Below are positions 44,882 through 55,420 of a DNA stretch of 64,000 bases, in pieces. Origin of the DNA: Symbiodinium sp. CCMP2592 (taxonomy: Eukaryota > Sar > Dinophyceae > Suessiales > Symbiodiniaceae); the NCBI GenBank assembly GCA_905221615.1, contig CAJNDT010000613.1, positions 1,064,407-1,128,406 on the forward strand. The letters run 5' to 3'. The notes below the pieces were generated by a model. The model was not told where the DNA came from. It did not search any database and saw nothing but the letters and a program-made list of their open reading frames with translations. The number at the start of each line of letters is the position of its first letter. The first letter of the stretch is position 1. The position numbers were made by a program, and so were the translations under genes.

Positions 44882-45344
44882 GAAATACTGTAATTATAGT
44901 AGGGAACCCCCAAGATAGTGTAGGGAGCTATTTAAGCCCCTGTATTACCTGTATTAAGGTTTTTCCTGTCTTCAGACAACTACGTCATCCAGCCCCGGTC
45001 GGTTGAAATACGGAAGAAAAGCAGCCTTATTGCTCCTAACCTGCAAAGAAGTCCTTGGGAATAAGGGGTCCCGCACAGGGGCTGTAAAACAAGCATACAA
45101 AAGGATCCACAACGTGGGTATGTGCAACTGAGGTTGCCTCTGCAAGCTCTGAAACTACTTGCTGGTTTCCGGCTCGAATACCTTGCGGGGAATTCAGTAA
45201 ACCTTATTCCCGCGGAACCTCAACCGCCAACCAACACAGCACTTGGAAGTCCTCCGCACTCTGCTGAGACTCGAAACCACGAAACGGCCAAACTGTAAAC
45301 ATCGAACTTTACACAAGATGCTGAGTCACAAAACAAACTCGGAA
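44882..45344. other. no gene seen
   Basis: An HP-H half lies at 44885-44955. The remainder is unique with no frame. Confidence 0.4.
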
Positions 45345-45530
45345 CCATAACCCTAAACCCTAAACCCTAAACCCCTAAACCCTAAACCCTAAACCCTAAA
45401 CCCCTAAACCCTAAACCCTAAACCCTAAACCCTAAACCCCTAAACCCTAAACCCCTAAACCCCTAAACCCTAAACCCTAAACCCCTAAACCCTAAACCCC
45501 CAAACCCTAAACCCTAAACCGTGGCTCTAA
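45345..45530 (-). repeat. CCCTAAA array, cleanest in the window
   Basis: About 26 units of CCCTAAA or CCCCTAAA with hardly any substitutions, suggesting recent origin. Confidence 0.95.
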
Positions 45531-45614
45531 TCCCAAACCCCAAGTTTCACTGGAACCCGAAAAGGAGCCCAGGGTTCGGTCTCGGGACAGTTGTTGACGG
45601 TTCGAGTTATGTGT

Positions 45615-45726
45615 CTAGACCCAAGAGTAACCTAGGAATAAAAAGGGTGCCCCTTTTGGTTTAAAGGGGGTTATAAGAGAACCTGAACCCTACGAAAAGG
45701 GAATAAGGGCCTACTCTAGGTCCTAG
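45615..45726. mobile_element. HP-E hairpin element
   Basis: 112 bp. CTAGACCCAAGAGTAACCTA and CCTACTCTAGGTCCTAG ends. Confidence 0.75.
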
Positions 45727-46336
45727 GTGTTTAGGGTTCAAGGTTGAGTGTTGACGGTTGCACCTGGAAGCTTGTTGAGTAGACACGGCGGTGCCGGTGT
45801 CTGCCTTCGAGAAGCTCTTTGTAGGTCGAGTCCGTCAGATTTCCGGGAGGTTTGAGCAGTCAGAACTTGGGAGTTACAACACCCCTCTCCGCTGGGCGGT
45901 TCATCCTTGGTTGTCTGGCGGAATTGAACTATCGTTGGGTGCCCTGCGGAAGGAGCGGCGAGACAGAGAAGAGTTTGTTTATATAGCATGTCCATACAAT
46001 TGCGCATATCCCTGTCTGTAAGCTTATGCTTGTGTTTATGCATGCCGCAGAACAAACGACCGCATGTGAGGTTCTACGAGTCTACGAGAATGTGAACGTT
46101 CATGCGTGTCTCCTGTCGAGCTAGTAACACAGAACGGTGCATATAGCGATGCAAGAATCTCGCTCTACTCCGCGACGACCGCTTCGATAATGCAACGTGT
46201 GACTGCTTGCAAAGGCAAATTTCATCCAGTAGCACGTACTTTTACTCGAACTTACATATAATCCCTCTCCAGCGTCTTGCGTCGGGTGGAATGAAACTTA
46301 GAGTCCTGCCTGGAATGCGGTCGCCGTGCACTCTGC
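45727..46336. other. possible coding remnant
   Basis: The plus frame 45791-46021 reads AFEKLFVGRVRQISGRFEQS and continues to EERRDREEF-like acidic/basic sequence, ending at TAA beside a GTAAGC. Unassigned. A minus frame overlaps. Confidence 0.3.
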
Positions 46337-46456
46337 ACTTAGAGGGTCATGGTTCTTAGTAAGTAAGGTTATAAGTACCACAGTTGGGATTTCAAGTAAG
46401 TTGTAACCATAGTCACCTTGTTTACAAGCTCTAGTTACTAAGTTCGTGATCCTCCA
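46337..46456. mobile_element. HP-C hairpin element
   Basis: ACTTAGAGGGTCATGGTTCT and TACTAAGTTCGTGATCCTCC ends, diverged. It abuts HP-K. Confidence 0.7.
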
Positions 46457-46566
46457 CCTACTTGTCGTGTATCATGGGGAACTAAGGGTTAACCTTTTTG
46501 GTTATACAGGGGCTGTATAGGGACTAGACTACACAAAAATTAAAGGTTACCTACTTTACTACTAGG
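46457..46566. mobile_element. HP-K element
   Basis: CCTACTTGTCGTGTATCATG and CCTACTTTACTACTAGG ends. Confidence 0.7.
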
Positions 46567-46970
46567 TCTAAGTAAATGGAACCGGCCTGCCACCGAATGC
46601 AGACGCGGGTTTTGTCAAATCTTGCACTGTACGTGAGTACGGCTACGGGCATGCCCTGAGCTGGAAATACTGCTTACTAATAGCAATTTTCAGTGATGAT
46701 AGTAGTTGCAAACAATAGAGTAATAATAACAATAATGACAATGATTAACAAAAAATGACAACAGAATAGTAGTGATAATGAGCATTTAAAGGAAGCGGAA
46801 GAATACTAGCGATAATGAGCATTTAAACGGAAGCGTAAGAATCACAGGAAAAGTGGTAATAATGATAACCATACCTTCCTCGCATCGATTCGCGTTCCAC
46901 TTGCTCGATTGCCCTGCACGTCAAGCCGGGGATCCCGAATCTGGAGAGTTGTAAAACCATATACAGAACT
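46567..46970. other. no gene seen
   Basis: AT-rich stretch with GATAATGAGCATTTAAA occurring twice (about 46771 and 46810). Confidence 0.45.
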
Positions 46971-47068
46971 TAGAAGGGGCCCCACCCTGTAATAGTGGTA
47001 TAATAGGAATGTAACAGGGCCGTAATATAATCCTTATAGTCACTATTACAGGGTGGGGGCAGCTTCTA
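46971..47068. mobile_element. HP-F hairpin element
   Basis: TAGAAGGGGCCCCACCCTGT and ACAGGGTGGGGGCAGCTTCT ends. Confidence 0.75.
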
Positions 47069-47094
47069 GACTTGTTGCAGATCTAGGATGCCCA

Positions 47095-47193
47095 GTAACC
47101 TTGGAATAAACAGGGATCCCTTTTTGGTATTGGGTAACTTTAAAAAGGGACCTAGGACTACAAAAGGGTAATAAGGGTACTACTGGGCATCCT
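47095..47193. mobile_element. HP-E-like hairpin element, diverged
   Basis: AGGATGCCCAGTAACCTTGG and CTACTGGGCATCCT ends. It shares the GTAACCTNGGAATAAA interior with HP-E but has different termini, so it may be a subfamily. Confidence 0.65.
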
Positions 47194-47244
47194 TTTGGGG
47201 TCCTTAAAGGGAATTATAGGGGTTCTACAAAAGGTTTAGGGTTT

Positions 47245-47346
47245 GGGAGTTTCCGAAAATTCAGGGTACCTCATTTTGGGGTCCTTATAATATGGATCCT
47301 ACTATTTAGGGCAGTATATGAGGGTCCCCCATGTTCGGAAACTCCC
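47245..47346. mobile_element. HP-A hairpin element
   Basis: 102 bp. GGGAGTTTCCGAAAATTCAG and CATGTTCGGAAACTCCC ends. Confidence 0.8.
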
Positions 47347-47482
47347 AAATCCCAAAACAGAAAGAAATCCTGCAAGCTCTACGACTCTACGCTCTGCATC
47401 TCCACCGGGCGGCGACTGCTCGATACTGTGCCATCATCTCTTCAGACACGTGTTCTTGGAGAGCCTTGGCTCAGTTGCTTGA

Positions 47483-47592
47483 CTAGACCTAAGAGTAACC
47501 TAGGAATAAAAAGGTGCCCTCTTTGGCTTAAAGGGTGTTATAAGGGAACTTGAACCCCAAAAAAGGGAATAAGGGCCTACTCTGGGTCCTAG
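47483..47592. mobile_element. HP-E hairpin element
   Basis: CTAGACCTAAGAGTAACCTA and CCTACTCTGGGTCCTAG ends. Fourth HP element within 630 bp. Confidence 0.75.
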
Positions 47593-48499
47593 TTGAACTG
47601 GCATAGGACTAAATTCTCCTGAAACACAGGCTTGCCTTCAGAGCATACTTGCATCATGGATCGGACACCTCAATGTCTACATGTATAGGATCCTCGGTGT
47701 AGTGTGGTTCAAGGGGGCAAGGTAGCAGGCTCAGGGCACGTTAAGAGAACCTTGAGCACTAGGGAGCAGAAGAACACCACCTCCTTAAGAAACCCTAAAC
47801 CCTAAACCCTAAACCCTTCGCCCTAAGCCCTAAACCCTTCGCCCTAAACCTTCAAACCCCTCAGCCCTAATCTGAAAGGGACTTCCCCGAGACACGACCG
47901 TGAAGTAAGCCACAGATGTCCGCAATAAAGGGGTAGTTGTAAGTAGAATAAGGCTGTAGGGGCCTATTCTGCTATAACTTTGTAGGGACTGTAAGGATGG
48001 GACAGTTATTACTAACTGTCTCGACCGCTGTATTACCCAAAAACCCTTCCACGTGCAAGTACGAGACTAGCGGATTCTTATAGGCTCTAAACGCTAAGCC
48101 CTTTTGTTGGCTTCACCAAGGGAGCTCAGAGTGAGAGACCCAAAACAACCTGCAGGATTGTAACGCGAGACTGCAAAATATGGGGCAAGATCACTTAAGG
48201 TTTTTTCTTTAAAGTGCATCGGACTTTTGATGTCTCGCCAGGATTTTAGGGTCTAGGGTTAGGGGTGCTGGTTTTGGAGATCTTCGCGCCACTGATTTTG
48301 ACAGGGCCCACAACTGGAACCCCACAAAAGGGTCCTGAAAACCCCGAAGTGCTCAGTACCATCTAGTAGTGGACTCAGCCGACTTCACTTAGCCACACGG
48401 CTGTGGGTTAATTTCTAGCGTGCTGAGAAAAAGTGGAAGAAAATCCAAAACCCCAGGCTCAAAGACCAAACCTGTAGCCTACAAACCGTGAGCACTGGC
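47593..48499. other. no gene seen; CCCTAAA block
   Basis: CCCTAAA/CCCTTCG units at 47790-47870. A weak inverted repeat around 47935-48030. No frame. Confidence 0.4.
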
Positions 48500-48610
48500 G
48501 CTAAAACACTAAAGCCCTACACCCTAAAACCCTAAGCCCGAAAACAATAAATCCTAAACCTCAAACACCTAGACCCTAAACCCCCCTGAACCCTAAACCC
48601 TAAACCCAAA
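48500..48610 (-). repeat. degenerate CCCTAAA block
   Basis: About 12 imperfect units. Confidence 0.8.
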
Positions 48611-49192
48611 AGCCTTACGAAGCCATAGGGTCGTTTCATCCGAGGGACCTCGGATAATGGAACCGGTTGGCCTCAGCATGCAACATGGCCCAGGGTCTAT
48701 GCCCTACCTTGACCTACTGTAACCTACTTTGTTAAACCTTCCGAAGCCCTGTTCATGCGCACTTTGCACTAGGTTTTAAGAGCCTTTCGCTTCGGTGTTT
48801 AGAAGTTTTTCTGATTTCGGGATTCGGATTTACCGGTGCACGCAGGGTTTTTGCACTTCGAGGGGTTTGAGGGGAAGGGGTGGGGGGGGGGCTGATTCCG
48901 TGATGTCCGCAGCTTCACTTGCTGTTCGCGTGTAGGCTTGTGCCCTGAAGGTCTGCAGATGCTAGGACTTCAGGTTTGGACTTGAAGTGTTGCGTTTGCG
49001 GAACTTCGCATAAAGCTTCTTCAACTTGCTACTGTGGCATTAAATTATGTCTAAATTGTGGAGACCGAGGCGTCCATATGTACATACATACCTACATACC
49101 TTTATTTAGGTACGTACACGTACATACCTACATCAACACTTACATACATGAATAATTACATAATGTTACATACATACATAAGTGTCGCTGCC
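48611..49192. other. no gene seen
   Basis: Contains a G run at 48880-48891 and ACATACATAC repeats at 49078-49180. Confidence 0.45.
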
Positions 49193-49336
49193 ATGGTGAA
49201 GATCCGCACGAAGAAATTTCAAGCACCGGAGAAAAACAAGGCCACCAAGATCAAGCGGGACCGGATATTTCTTCGAGGAAGGTCAAAAAGGTGTAAGGCA
49301 GCATTTCCGCGTCCAAAAGCTCCTCTCACGTGCTGA
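49193..49336 (+). CDS. candidate small basic protein or exon, 47 aa
   Basis: ATG at 49193 directly after the ACATACAT repeat, TGA stop at 49334-49336. The peptide is highly basic (MVKIRTKKFQAPEKNKATKI then KRDRIFLRGRSKRCK). AAAAAGGTGTAAGG inside could be a donor, so this may be a first exon. The high Lys/Arg content would suit a nucleic-acid-binding or ribosome-associated protein, but that is only inference. The frame is open upstream to 49058 through repeat sequence. No family recognised. Confidence 0.3.
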   Translation: MVKIRTKKFQAPEKNKATKIKRDRIFLRGRSKRCKAAFPRPKAPLTC

Positions 49337-50060
49337 AACGCTTCCACAAAACACCACAAAGCGCAACCCAGAAAAAACAACAAAATAACATAAACAAATA
49401 TACACAACAAAGCACCAACAAACCATTGACATCACAAAATGCCGCGCCTGCCACAGATTTAGAAGATACCACTGTCGATGCCACTCAAGAAACAAATTTA
49501 AAAATATGGTGTTGTCTTGCGCTCGCCCCTGCGACAAGCCGTCTGCGTGCCTGCTGCAAAGGCTTCCAATCAAATAAGAATCACAAACTCCTCGCGTTTT
49601 TGTCGCTACACACGACATATATGTCCTCCTCATCTACTCAAAGACCTCCGCGTTCTGGTTGTTGCGAGGCGACGTGCTCCTGCATATTTCCTGTTTGTTG
49701 CCACTGTCTCGAAATCTTCTTATTCTAGCTAACATACAAAGCGCAAACTCTTCGAGGTTTTTGACACTTCCTGACAAAGCTCCGTCTCTTCGAGCACGTG
49801 CGCCACAGCCATTTTTAGAGTTTTGGCGCGTTTTGGCCGCAGAAACGTGTCATTTCTGCACCCACGAAAATCAACAAACACGTTGTGTTTGTAGTGGTAT
49901 TTACAGTACAGAAAGCTTGCCCGTGCTGCCGCGCGCGCGCGTGAGAGAACCGGGCGTCGGAGCGCTGTTAAAGGTTCCCGCTGCCGAAGCAACCCGACCA
50001 CTGGGCGGGGTCTGGAAGGTGCCCGCAGCAGGGGCTGTGTGATTCTGGACCCTAAACCCT
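49337..50060. other. unique DNA, no firm gene
   Basis: Frames on both strands of 116-132 codons (49283-50042) have no motif or splice context. CGCGCGCGCG at 49931-49940. Confidence 0.35.
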
Positions 50061-50182
50061 ACTTGAAGGCTCATGGGACTTAGTAAGTAAGGTTATAAGT
50101 AGGTTATAATTAGGGTAACCCCACTTAGGGGACTTAAAACCCTAATTATAACCTACTTACTAAGTCCCATGATCCTTTAAGT
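50061..50182. mobile_element. HP-C hairpin element, longest ends
   Basis: ACTTGAAGGCTCATGGGACT and AGTCCCATGATCCTTTAAGT ends. About 40 bp of each arm pair (through TAAGTAAGGTTATAAGTAGG). Confidence 0.85.
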
Positions 50183-50309
50183 AATACCTGCCGTTTCTGG
50201 CAGTCTGGGTCCCTGGCTGTTGGGGGACCTGGCGGGTGGGGCCCCAGGCTGGTACCTACTTGCCTAAACCCTAAATCCTGAACCCTAAACCCACTCTTTC
50301 ACCCTGAGC

Positions 50310-51086
50310 ACATTTTTCGTCAAATCCGACCGTTCTCAAGCAGATTTTCGTCAAATCCGACCGTTCTCAAGCAGATTTTCGTCAAATCCGACCGTTCTCA
50401 AGCAAATTTTCGTCAAATCCGACCGTTCTCAAACAGATTTTCGTCAAATCCGACCGTTCTCAAGCAGATTTTCGTCAAATCCGACCGTGCTCAAGCAGAT
50501 TTTCGTCAAATCCGACCGTTCTCGAGCACGTTTTTGTCAAATCCGACCGTTCTCAAGCAGATTTTCGTCAAATCCGACCGTTCTCAAGCAGAGTTTCGTC
50601 AAATCCGACCGTTCTCAATCAAATTCTCGTGAAATCCGACCGTTCACATGCAGATTTTCGTCAAATCCGACTGTTGTCAAGCAGGTTTTCGTCAAATCCG
50701 ACCGTTCTCAAGCAAATTCTCGTCAAGTCCTGCCATTCTCGCAAAGTCCGACCGTTCTCAAGCAGATTTTCGTCCAATCCGGCCATTCTCAAGCAGATTT
50801 TCGTCAAGTCCGACCGTTCTCATGCCGATTTTTGTCAAATCCTACCGTTCTCAAGCAGATTTTCGTCAAATCCGACCGTTCTCGAGCATGTTTTTATTAA
50901 TTCCGACCGTTCTCAAGCAGATTTTTGTCAAATCCGACCGTTCTCAAGCAGATTTTCGTCAAATCCGACCGTTCTCAAGCAGAGTTTCGTCAAATCCGAC
51001 CGTTCTCAATCAAATTCTCGTGAAATCCGACCGTTCACATGCAGATTTTCGTCAAATCCGACTGTTGTCAAGCAGATTTTCGTCAC
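50310..51086 (+). repeat. 31-bp minisatellite, about 25 units
   Basis: Consensus TTCTCAAGCAGATTTTCGTC followed by AAATCCGACCG. Some units carry shared variants (TCGAGCACG, AGAGTTTCG, AATCAAATTCTCGTG, CACATGC), and this variant order recurs about 391 bp apart, so a higher-order repeat exists. Frames at 50487-51112 on the plus strand all spell the same circular 31-residue repeat. One unit near 50730-50750 is shortened. Confidence 0.95.
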
Positions 51087-51374
51087 CTAAGGTTTTGGGC
51101 TCTGGGGTTTAGAACTTAGGGTTTGGGCTTTAGGGTTTAGGGCCTAGCGTTTGGGCTTTAAGGTTTAGGGCCTTGGTGAGCACTTGGGTTTGGGCTTTGT
51201 TTAGGGCCTAGAGTTTGGGATGTTGAACTAAGCGGAAGGTAATGATAAAACTTTCTATTTCTTAATGTCTTGGGATTCTTTGGGTGGGTGGGCAATGCTC
51301 CATGTCCTACATAGCGAGCTCGACTAGAAACTGCTCGACCAGAGCTGCTGAACCCTGAACCCTAAACCCTAATC
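51087..51374 (+). repeat. degenerate TTTAGGG/TTTGGGC block
   Basis: Units such as GGGCTTTAGGGTTTAGGGCC at 51100-51220. Nothing seen after that up to the HP-E copy. Confidence 0.6.
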
Positions 51375-51490
51375 CTTAGATCCAAGAGTAACCTAGGAAT
51401 AAAAAGGGTGCCCTTTTTGGGTTAAAGGGGGTTATAAGAGAACCTATATAAATCCCTAAGAAGGGAATGAGGGCCTACTCTGGGTCCTAG
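51375..51490. mobile_element. HP-E hairpin element
   Basis: CTTAGATCCAAGAGTAACCT and CCTACTCTGGGTCCTAG ends. ATCCTTA occurs immediately outside each end, possibly a target duplication. Confidence 0.75.
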
Positions 51491-51679
51491 ATCCTTAAGT
51501 CACACGAAGTCCGGTTCTGGGGCCCAAAAAAACGCGATTCCGCCCCCAAGACCGAGGCAAGAGCATCAAGATGGTAGACACTGCCCTAGTGAACCCTGGG
51601 GCCTTTTTTCAGGTTCCTTTAAAGGGGTCTATAAGGGCTGGTATAAGGGATCTAAGGGTACTATACTAATGTAGGAACC
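51491..51679. other. short unique stretch
   Basis: No gene. It ends in the GGTTCCTTTAAAGGGGTCTA-type filler seen in several places. Confidence 0.4.
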
Positions 51680-51778
51680 TGATTAAGAAATGCTGGTGGC
51701 CTGAATAAGGGTCCCTGAAAAAAACACCTACTATTTTGGAATTCTAGGCCCAGGGTTGCTTCACCAGGTTCCTACATT
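51680..51778. mobile_element. HP-R hairpin element, intact
   Basis: TAATGTAGGAACCTGATTAA and TTCACCAGGTTCCTACATTA ends. It provides the uninterrupted form of the element split at 31175. Confidence 0.7.
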
Positions 51779-52021
51779 ATACCCCTTTAAACCTTAAACC
51801 CCTATAAAGCCCTAATCCTTATAAACCCCTAAGCTCCTAAACCTCTACCCGACGGCCCCTAAAGCCCCTAAATTAACCCCCAAACCCTAAATCCCCAAAC
51901 CTCCAAAACCCTAAACCGTCCCCGAACCGCTAAAAAGACCGAGGCTTCGGCCGTCATGGTAGACACAAGGGGCGCCGGCATCGCTCATAGCTTCGATCCC
52001 CGTCTTGGCCATGAAAAGGGC
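51779..52021 (-). repeat. degenerate CCCTAAA-like block
   Basis: CCCCTAAA, CCTTAAACC and related units up to about 51920, then unique DNA. Confidence 0.55.
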
Positions 52022-52640
52022 CTTGGGTTTGGGGCTTAGGGTTCCTTTCAAACGGGATCTATAAGGGTTCTATAAAGGGATTTATAACCGGGTGTGGGGT
52101 TCCTTTTAAAGGGTATCTATAAGGATTCTATATAGATATCTATAAGGGTTGTATGAAGGGATCTATAAGCGGGTTTAGGGTTCCTTTTAAAAGGGATCTA
52201 CAAAAGGATCTATAGGCGGGTTTAGGGTTCCTTTTAATCTATAAGGGTTCTATATAGAGATCCATAAGAGGGTTTAGGGTTTCCTTTTGAAAGGGATTTT
52301 TAGGATTCTACAAAGGGATCTATAGGCGGGTTTAGGATTCCTTTTAAAAGGGATCTACAAGGGCTCTATATAGAGATCCATAAGAGGGTTTAGGGTTCCT
52401 TTTGAAAGGGATCTATAAGGGTTCTACAAAGGGATCTATAGGCGGGTTTAGGGTTCCTTTTAAAAGGGATCTATAAGGGTTCTATATAGAGATCCATAAG
52501 AGGGTTTTAGGGTTCCTTTTGAATGGGATCTATAAGGGTTATACAAAGGGATCTATAGGCGGGTTTAGGGTTCCTTTTAAAAGGGATCTATAAGGGTTCT
52601 ATATAGAGATCCATAAGAGGGTTTGGGTTTAGGGGTTTCG
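52022..52640 (+). repeat. 117-bp tandem repeat, about five units
   Basis: GGCGGGTTTAGGGTTCCTTT starts at 52215, 52325, 52441 and 52558. Each unit contains two related halves (AAGGGATCTATAAGGGTTCT with either ATATAGAGATCC or ACAAAGGGATC). Confidence 0.85.
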
Positions 52641-53314
52641 GGTTTCGGCTTCCTTTTTATGTGAGGGCCTGCCTGTTGCCTGTTTTGTGCCCTTATTCAG
52701 GCCACCAAAATAACGCGTGCCCCAATTCATGCCTTTGTTGTTTTTTGGGGGGGAATGTCTGTACGTCTGTTCTACTGCTGTCCTACTTCTGTACTACTGT
52801 ACAGTACCAGGCCTCAGGCGTGGTCGATTGTGGAGGGGAGTGTAGGTTGGAGGCAAAAGTCTTCGAACTGAAGGGCTTCTAGTCTTGGTAGGTATCTTGG
52901 AGTGATCGGTTTAGGGTTTTTTTTTGGTTTAGGGTTTAGGCTTTAGGCTTTAGGGTTTCGAGCTTTTGGTGATCTCCAGACGCCGATCGCGGTGCTCGCA
53001 AGCCAGCCCCGAAAACACCGGGATCCCCATTTCCCTTGTAAGTTAATCAAAGCTACCGACCCTAAGCCTCCGTTGCCCCCAGACTATTCAAGCCAAAAGT
53101 TTTGGTTAGGGGGGGGGCTACAACAGGCCCTCACATTAAAGGGACCAAAAAAGGGCTCTATAAAGGGATCTATAAGAGGATTTAAGAGGATTTATGGTTT
53201 AGAGTTTAGGGGTTTATCGCTATATGAGTGGACTATGGGCTTAGGGTGACAACTCCAGGCGTGCAGTGGCTGAGGGCCTGCTAGGTGCTCTCGGGTTCAG
53301 GATTCTGTTTGACC
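52641..53314. other. no firm gene
   Basis: A plus frame around 52981-53038 (DLQTPIAVLASQPRKHRDPH) ends at CCTT before GTAAGT, a good donor, but its start is in TTTAGGG repeat (52905-52960). Not called. Confidence 0.35.
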
Positions 53315-53368
53315 TACTTGGAGGCTCAGCGGACTTAGTAGGTAAGGCTATTAGTATTCTAGTTGGGG
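53315..53368. mobile_element. HP-C left half
   Basis: ACTTGGAGGCTCAGCGGACT through TAGTATTCTAGTTGGGG. No right arm follows. Confidence 0.6.
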
Positions 53369-54225
53369 CGGAAGCTCAACATGTGTTGTTGGACTCCCAT
53401 GTCAACCCAACCAGACTCGTAGAGCAAACCAGGTTTGGTAGTTCAAGGACCCTCGGCCAGAAGAGAGTTCGAGCTCAAGGGATTTTGGATGACTTTAGGA
53501 TTTATTCTGGGAATGATGAGGACCATTGGGAGAAACAACAGGGTGTGGAGGTTCGAAGGTGAAGAAGCCGCCCATTGAAAGACATTGAAACTGCATATCG
53601 TGTATATTCGCAATTAAATTTCAAGCAGGACAATAATTCATATGGGCAAATAGAAGCTAATATTGGTAGCCTATCTGTTGGCCAAGTGTCGAGGTTTGGC
53701 GCCAAGCCTTGGATGACGGCCTCAGCAAGGCTTGAAAAGTCTTCAAGCTCATCTCGGACGGCTCCTAGGGCCCTTAGCAATGAGACTTGGGCTTTCCTAA
53801 ACCCCAAACCCCAAGCCCTATGTAGAAAATTCTAAGCCGGTGCATTTTCGCTTGTTGACGTGCCAGAAGGATTCTGAAGTCTGAACACAAGACTTGCGCG
53901 ATCCTTTCACGATCGTTTCTGAGGCAGAAGTAGCTCGGCGGCGGTTGGCGCAGAACTAAGGCCAAGTAATATAGGGGCCTCAAACATTGCCTCTACTACG
54001 GCTGGTGCCCAAAATCCTGCATGAAATTGAACATCTCCACGGCTTCCCTGCTACCCTTAATTATAATATTGCTTTGGGCTTGCGCAAATGCCCTAAATCC
54101 TGCATGACCTTATGGAGATGCAACATTGAAATTGAGGGGCTGTGGGGAAGTGGGTAGAGCGATGTGGAATATGTAGGATGTTGCGGGTCACGCAGGATTT
54201 GGGGCATCAACAGTATTTTGGGGGT
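53369..54225. other. no firm gene
   Basis: Plus frames at 53266-53562 and 53575-53835 are continuous with the HP-C half on the left and end without splice sites. An HP-H end occurs at 53967-53985. ATCCTGCATGA recurs at 54013 and 54097. Confidence 0.35.
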
Positions 54226-54283
54226 TCCTTATTATATCTATACTATAATGAGCCCCAAACCCTCTTCTTATTATTAAAGCCCC
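54226..54283. mobile_element. HP-H right half
   Basis: GGGGTTCCTTATTATATC through TTATTATTAAAGCCCCTATA. The left arm is absent. Confidence 0.55.
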
Positions 54284-54475
54284 TATATTTTCGAACCCTA
54301 GTATAGATCCCTTCTAGAGCCCTGTAAGGATCCCCTTCAAGGAGCCCTTCTCTAAATGTGAAGGCAACTTGGTATATAAGCCCTTATAATAACCAAACAT
54401 CTCATGAAGAGCTGGATTGGCCAGAAGGTCTCGAGCGACTTCCGGCAGATGAATGGTACTTTCCGCGAACCTCAG

Positions 54476-54588
54476 CCTACTTGTCGGGTATCATGGGGAA
54501 CTAAAGGTTAACCTTTTCGGGTATATAGGAATTATATAGGGACTATACTACCCGAAAAAGGCTAAAGGTTGCCTACTCTACTACTAGG
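54476..54588. mobile_element. HP-K element, best copy
   Basis: CCTACTTGTCGGGTATCATG and CCTACTCTACTACTAGG ends, with AACCTTTTCGGGTATATAGG paired to the inverse CTATACTACCCGAAAAAGG. Confidence 0.75.
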
Positions 54589-54614
54589 TCCCAGAACCTT
54601 GACAAAAATGAAAT

Positions 54615-54715
54615 GGGAGTTTCCGATGATAGGGGTACCTTATTTTGGGGTCCTTATAATGAAGGTCCTACTATTCAGGGTACTATATTAGGGTCCCCTG
54701 TTTTCGGAAACTCCC
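54615..54715. mobile_element. HP-A hairpin element
   Basis: 101 bp. GGGAGTTTCCGATGATAGGG and CTGTTTTCGGAAACTCCC ends. Confidence 0.8.
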
Positions 54716-55325
54716 AAACCCTTATCCGTACCTTCTGAAGCTCCGAAACCCTGCAATCCTTAGATGAAATCCTCAATTCATGAGCTCAGCAAGTTTGGCC
54801 CAGGGGTTGTGCCGGGCCGACAAACCGGATGCCCATGTCCTGCATCTTACGATTCGAGCTTTACCAGGAGTCTCCATGGTCCATTGTAATTCCTTTTTGA
54901 GAGGTTACCTCCTGGGATCCTGAATCTGAAACAGGTTAAGCAAATTCGGAACTACAGTGGAGAGTTTCTTTGTAAATGCAAGACCTTCTTTAGAGATGGG
55001 GAAGCCGGAAGCACCATGACTCCTGCGTAGTCCCAACCGCAGACCCTGACCAAACACTCACGCTGGAAATGCCAAATCGCAAGCCCAAATCCCTGTCGAA
55101 GATCTGTAATGCACTGGAAATTTATGCATTTTCTGGTGCACGACAGTCAGATAATTCATCGCAACCCTTGCAGGTGGCCATCGCAGGGATGGCACCCGTT
55201 TGGTAGATTGCTGGGGCGCGCTTAGGGACATGTACGACTAGGCCAAATGGAATTGGGGCGAGCCATGAGAAACTGAAGTACAAGGACTGAGGGGCCGGGC
55301 CAGTCGTCTCGCGTGTCTGCTTCTA
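54716..55325. other. no gene seen
   Basis: An HP-M-like eroded hairpin around 54868-54965 (CATGGTCCATTGTAATTCCT to GGAACTACAGTGGAGAG). The rest is unique with no frame. Confidence 0.4.
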
Positions 55326-55420
55326 CTGGGTTCTGCTTTAAACCCTTTAACTATTTGTGAATAGGTTCCCTTTATTAAGAAATAAGGGAAATCAAAATAT
55401 TATCCCAAAGCACAACCCAG
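55326..55420. mobile_element. HP-P hairpin element
   Basis: CTGGGTTCTGCTTTAAACCC and CCCAAAGCACAACCCAG ends. Confidence 0.65.

Noticed and set aside
50310..51086. CRISPR-like array
   Set aside because: The 31-bp units are contiguous with no spacers, and the setting is eukaryotic.
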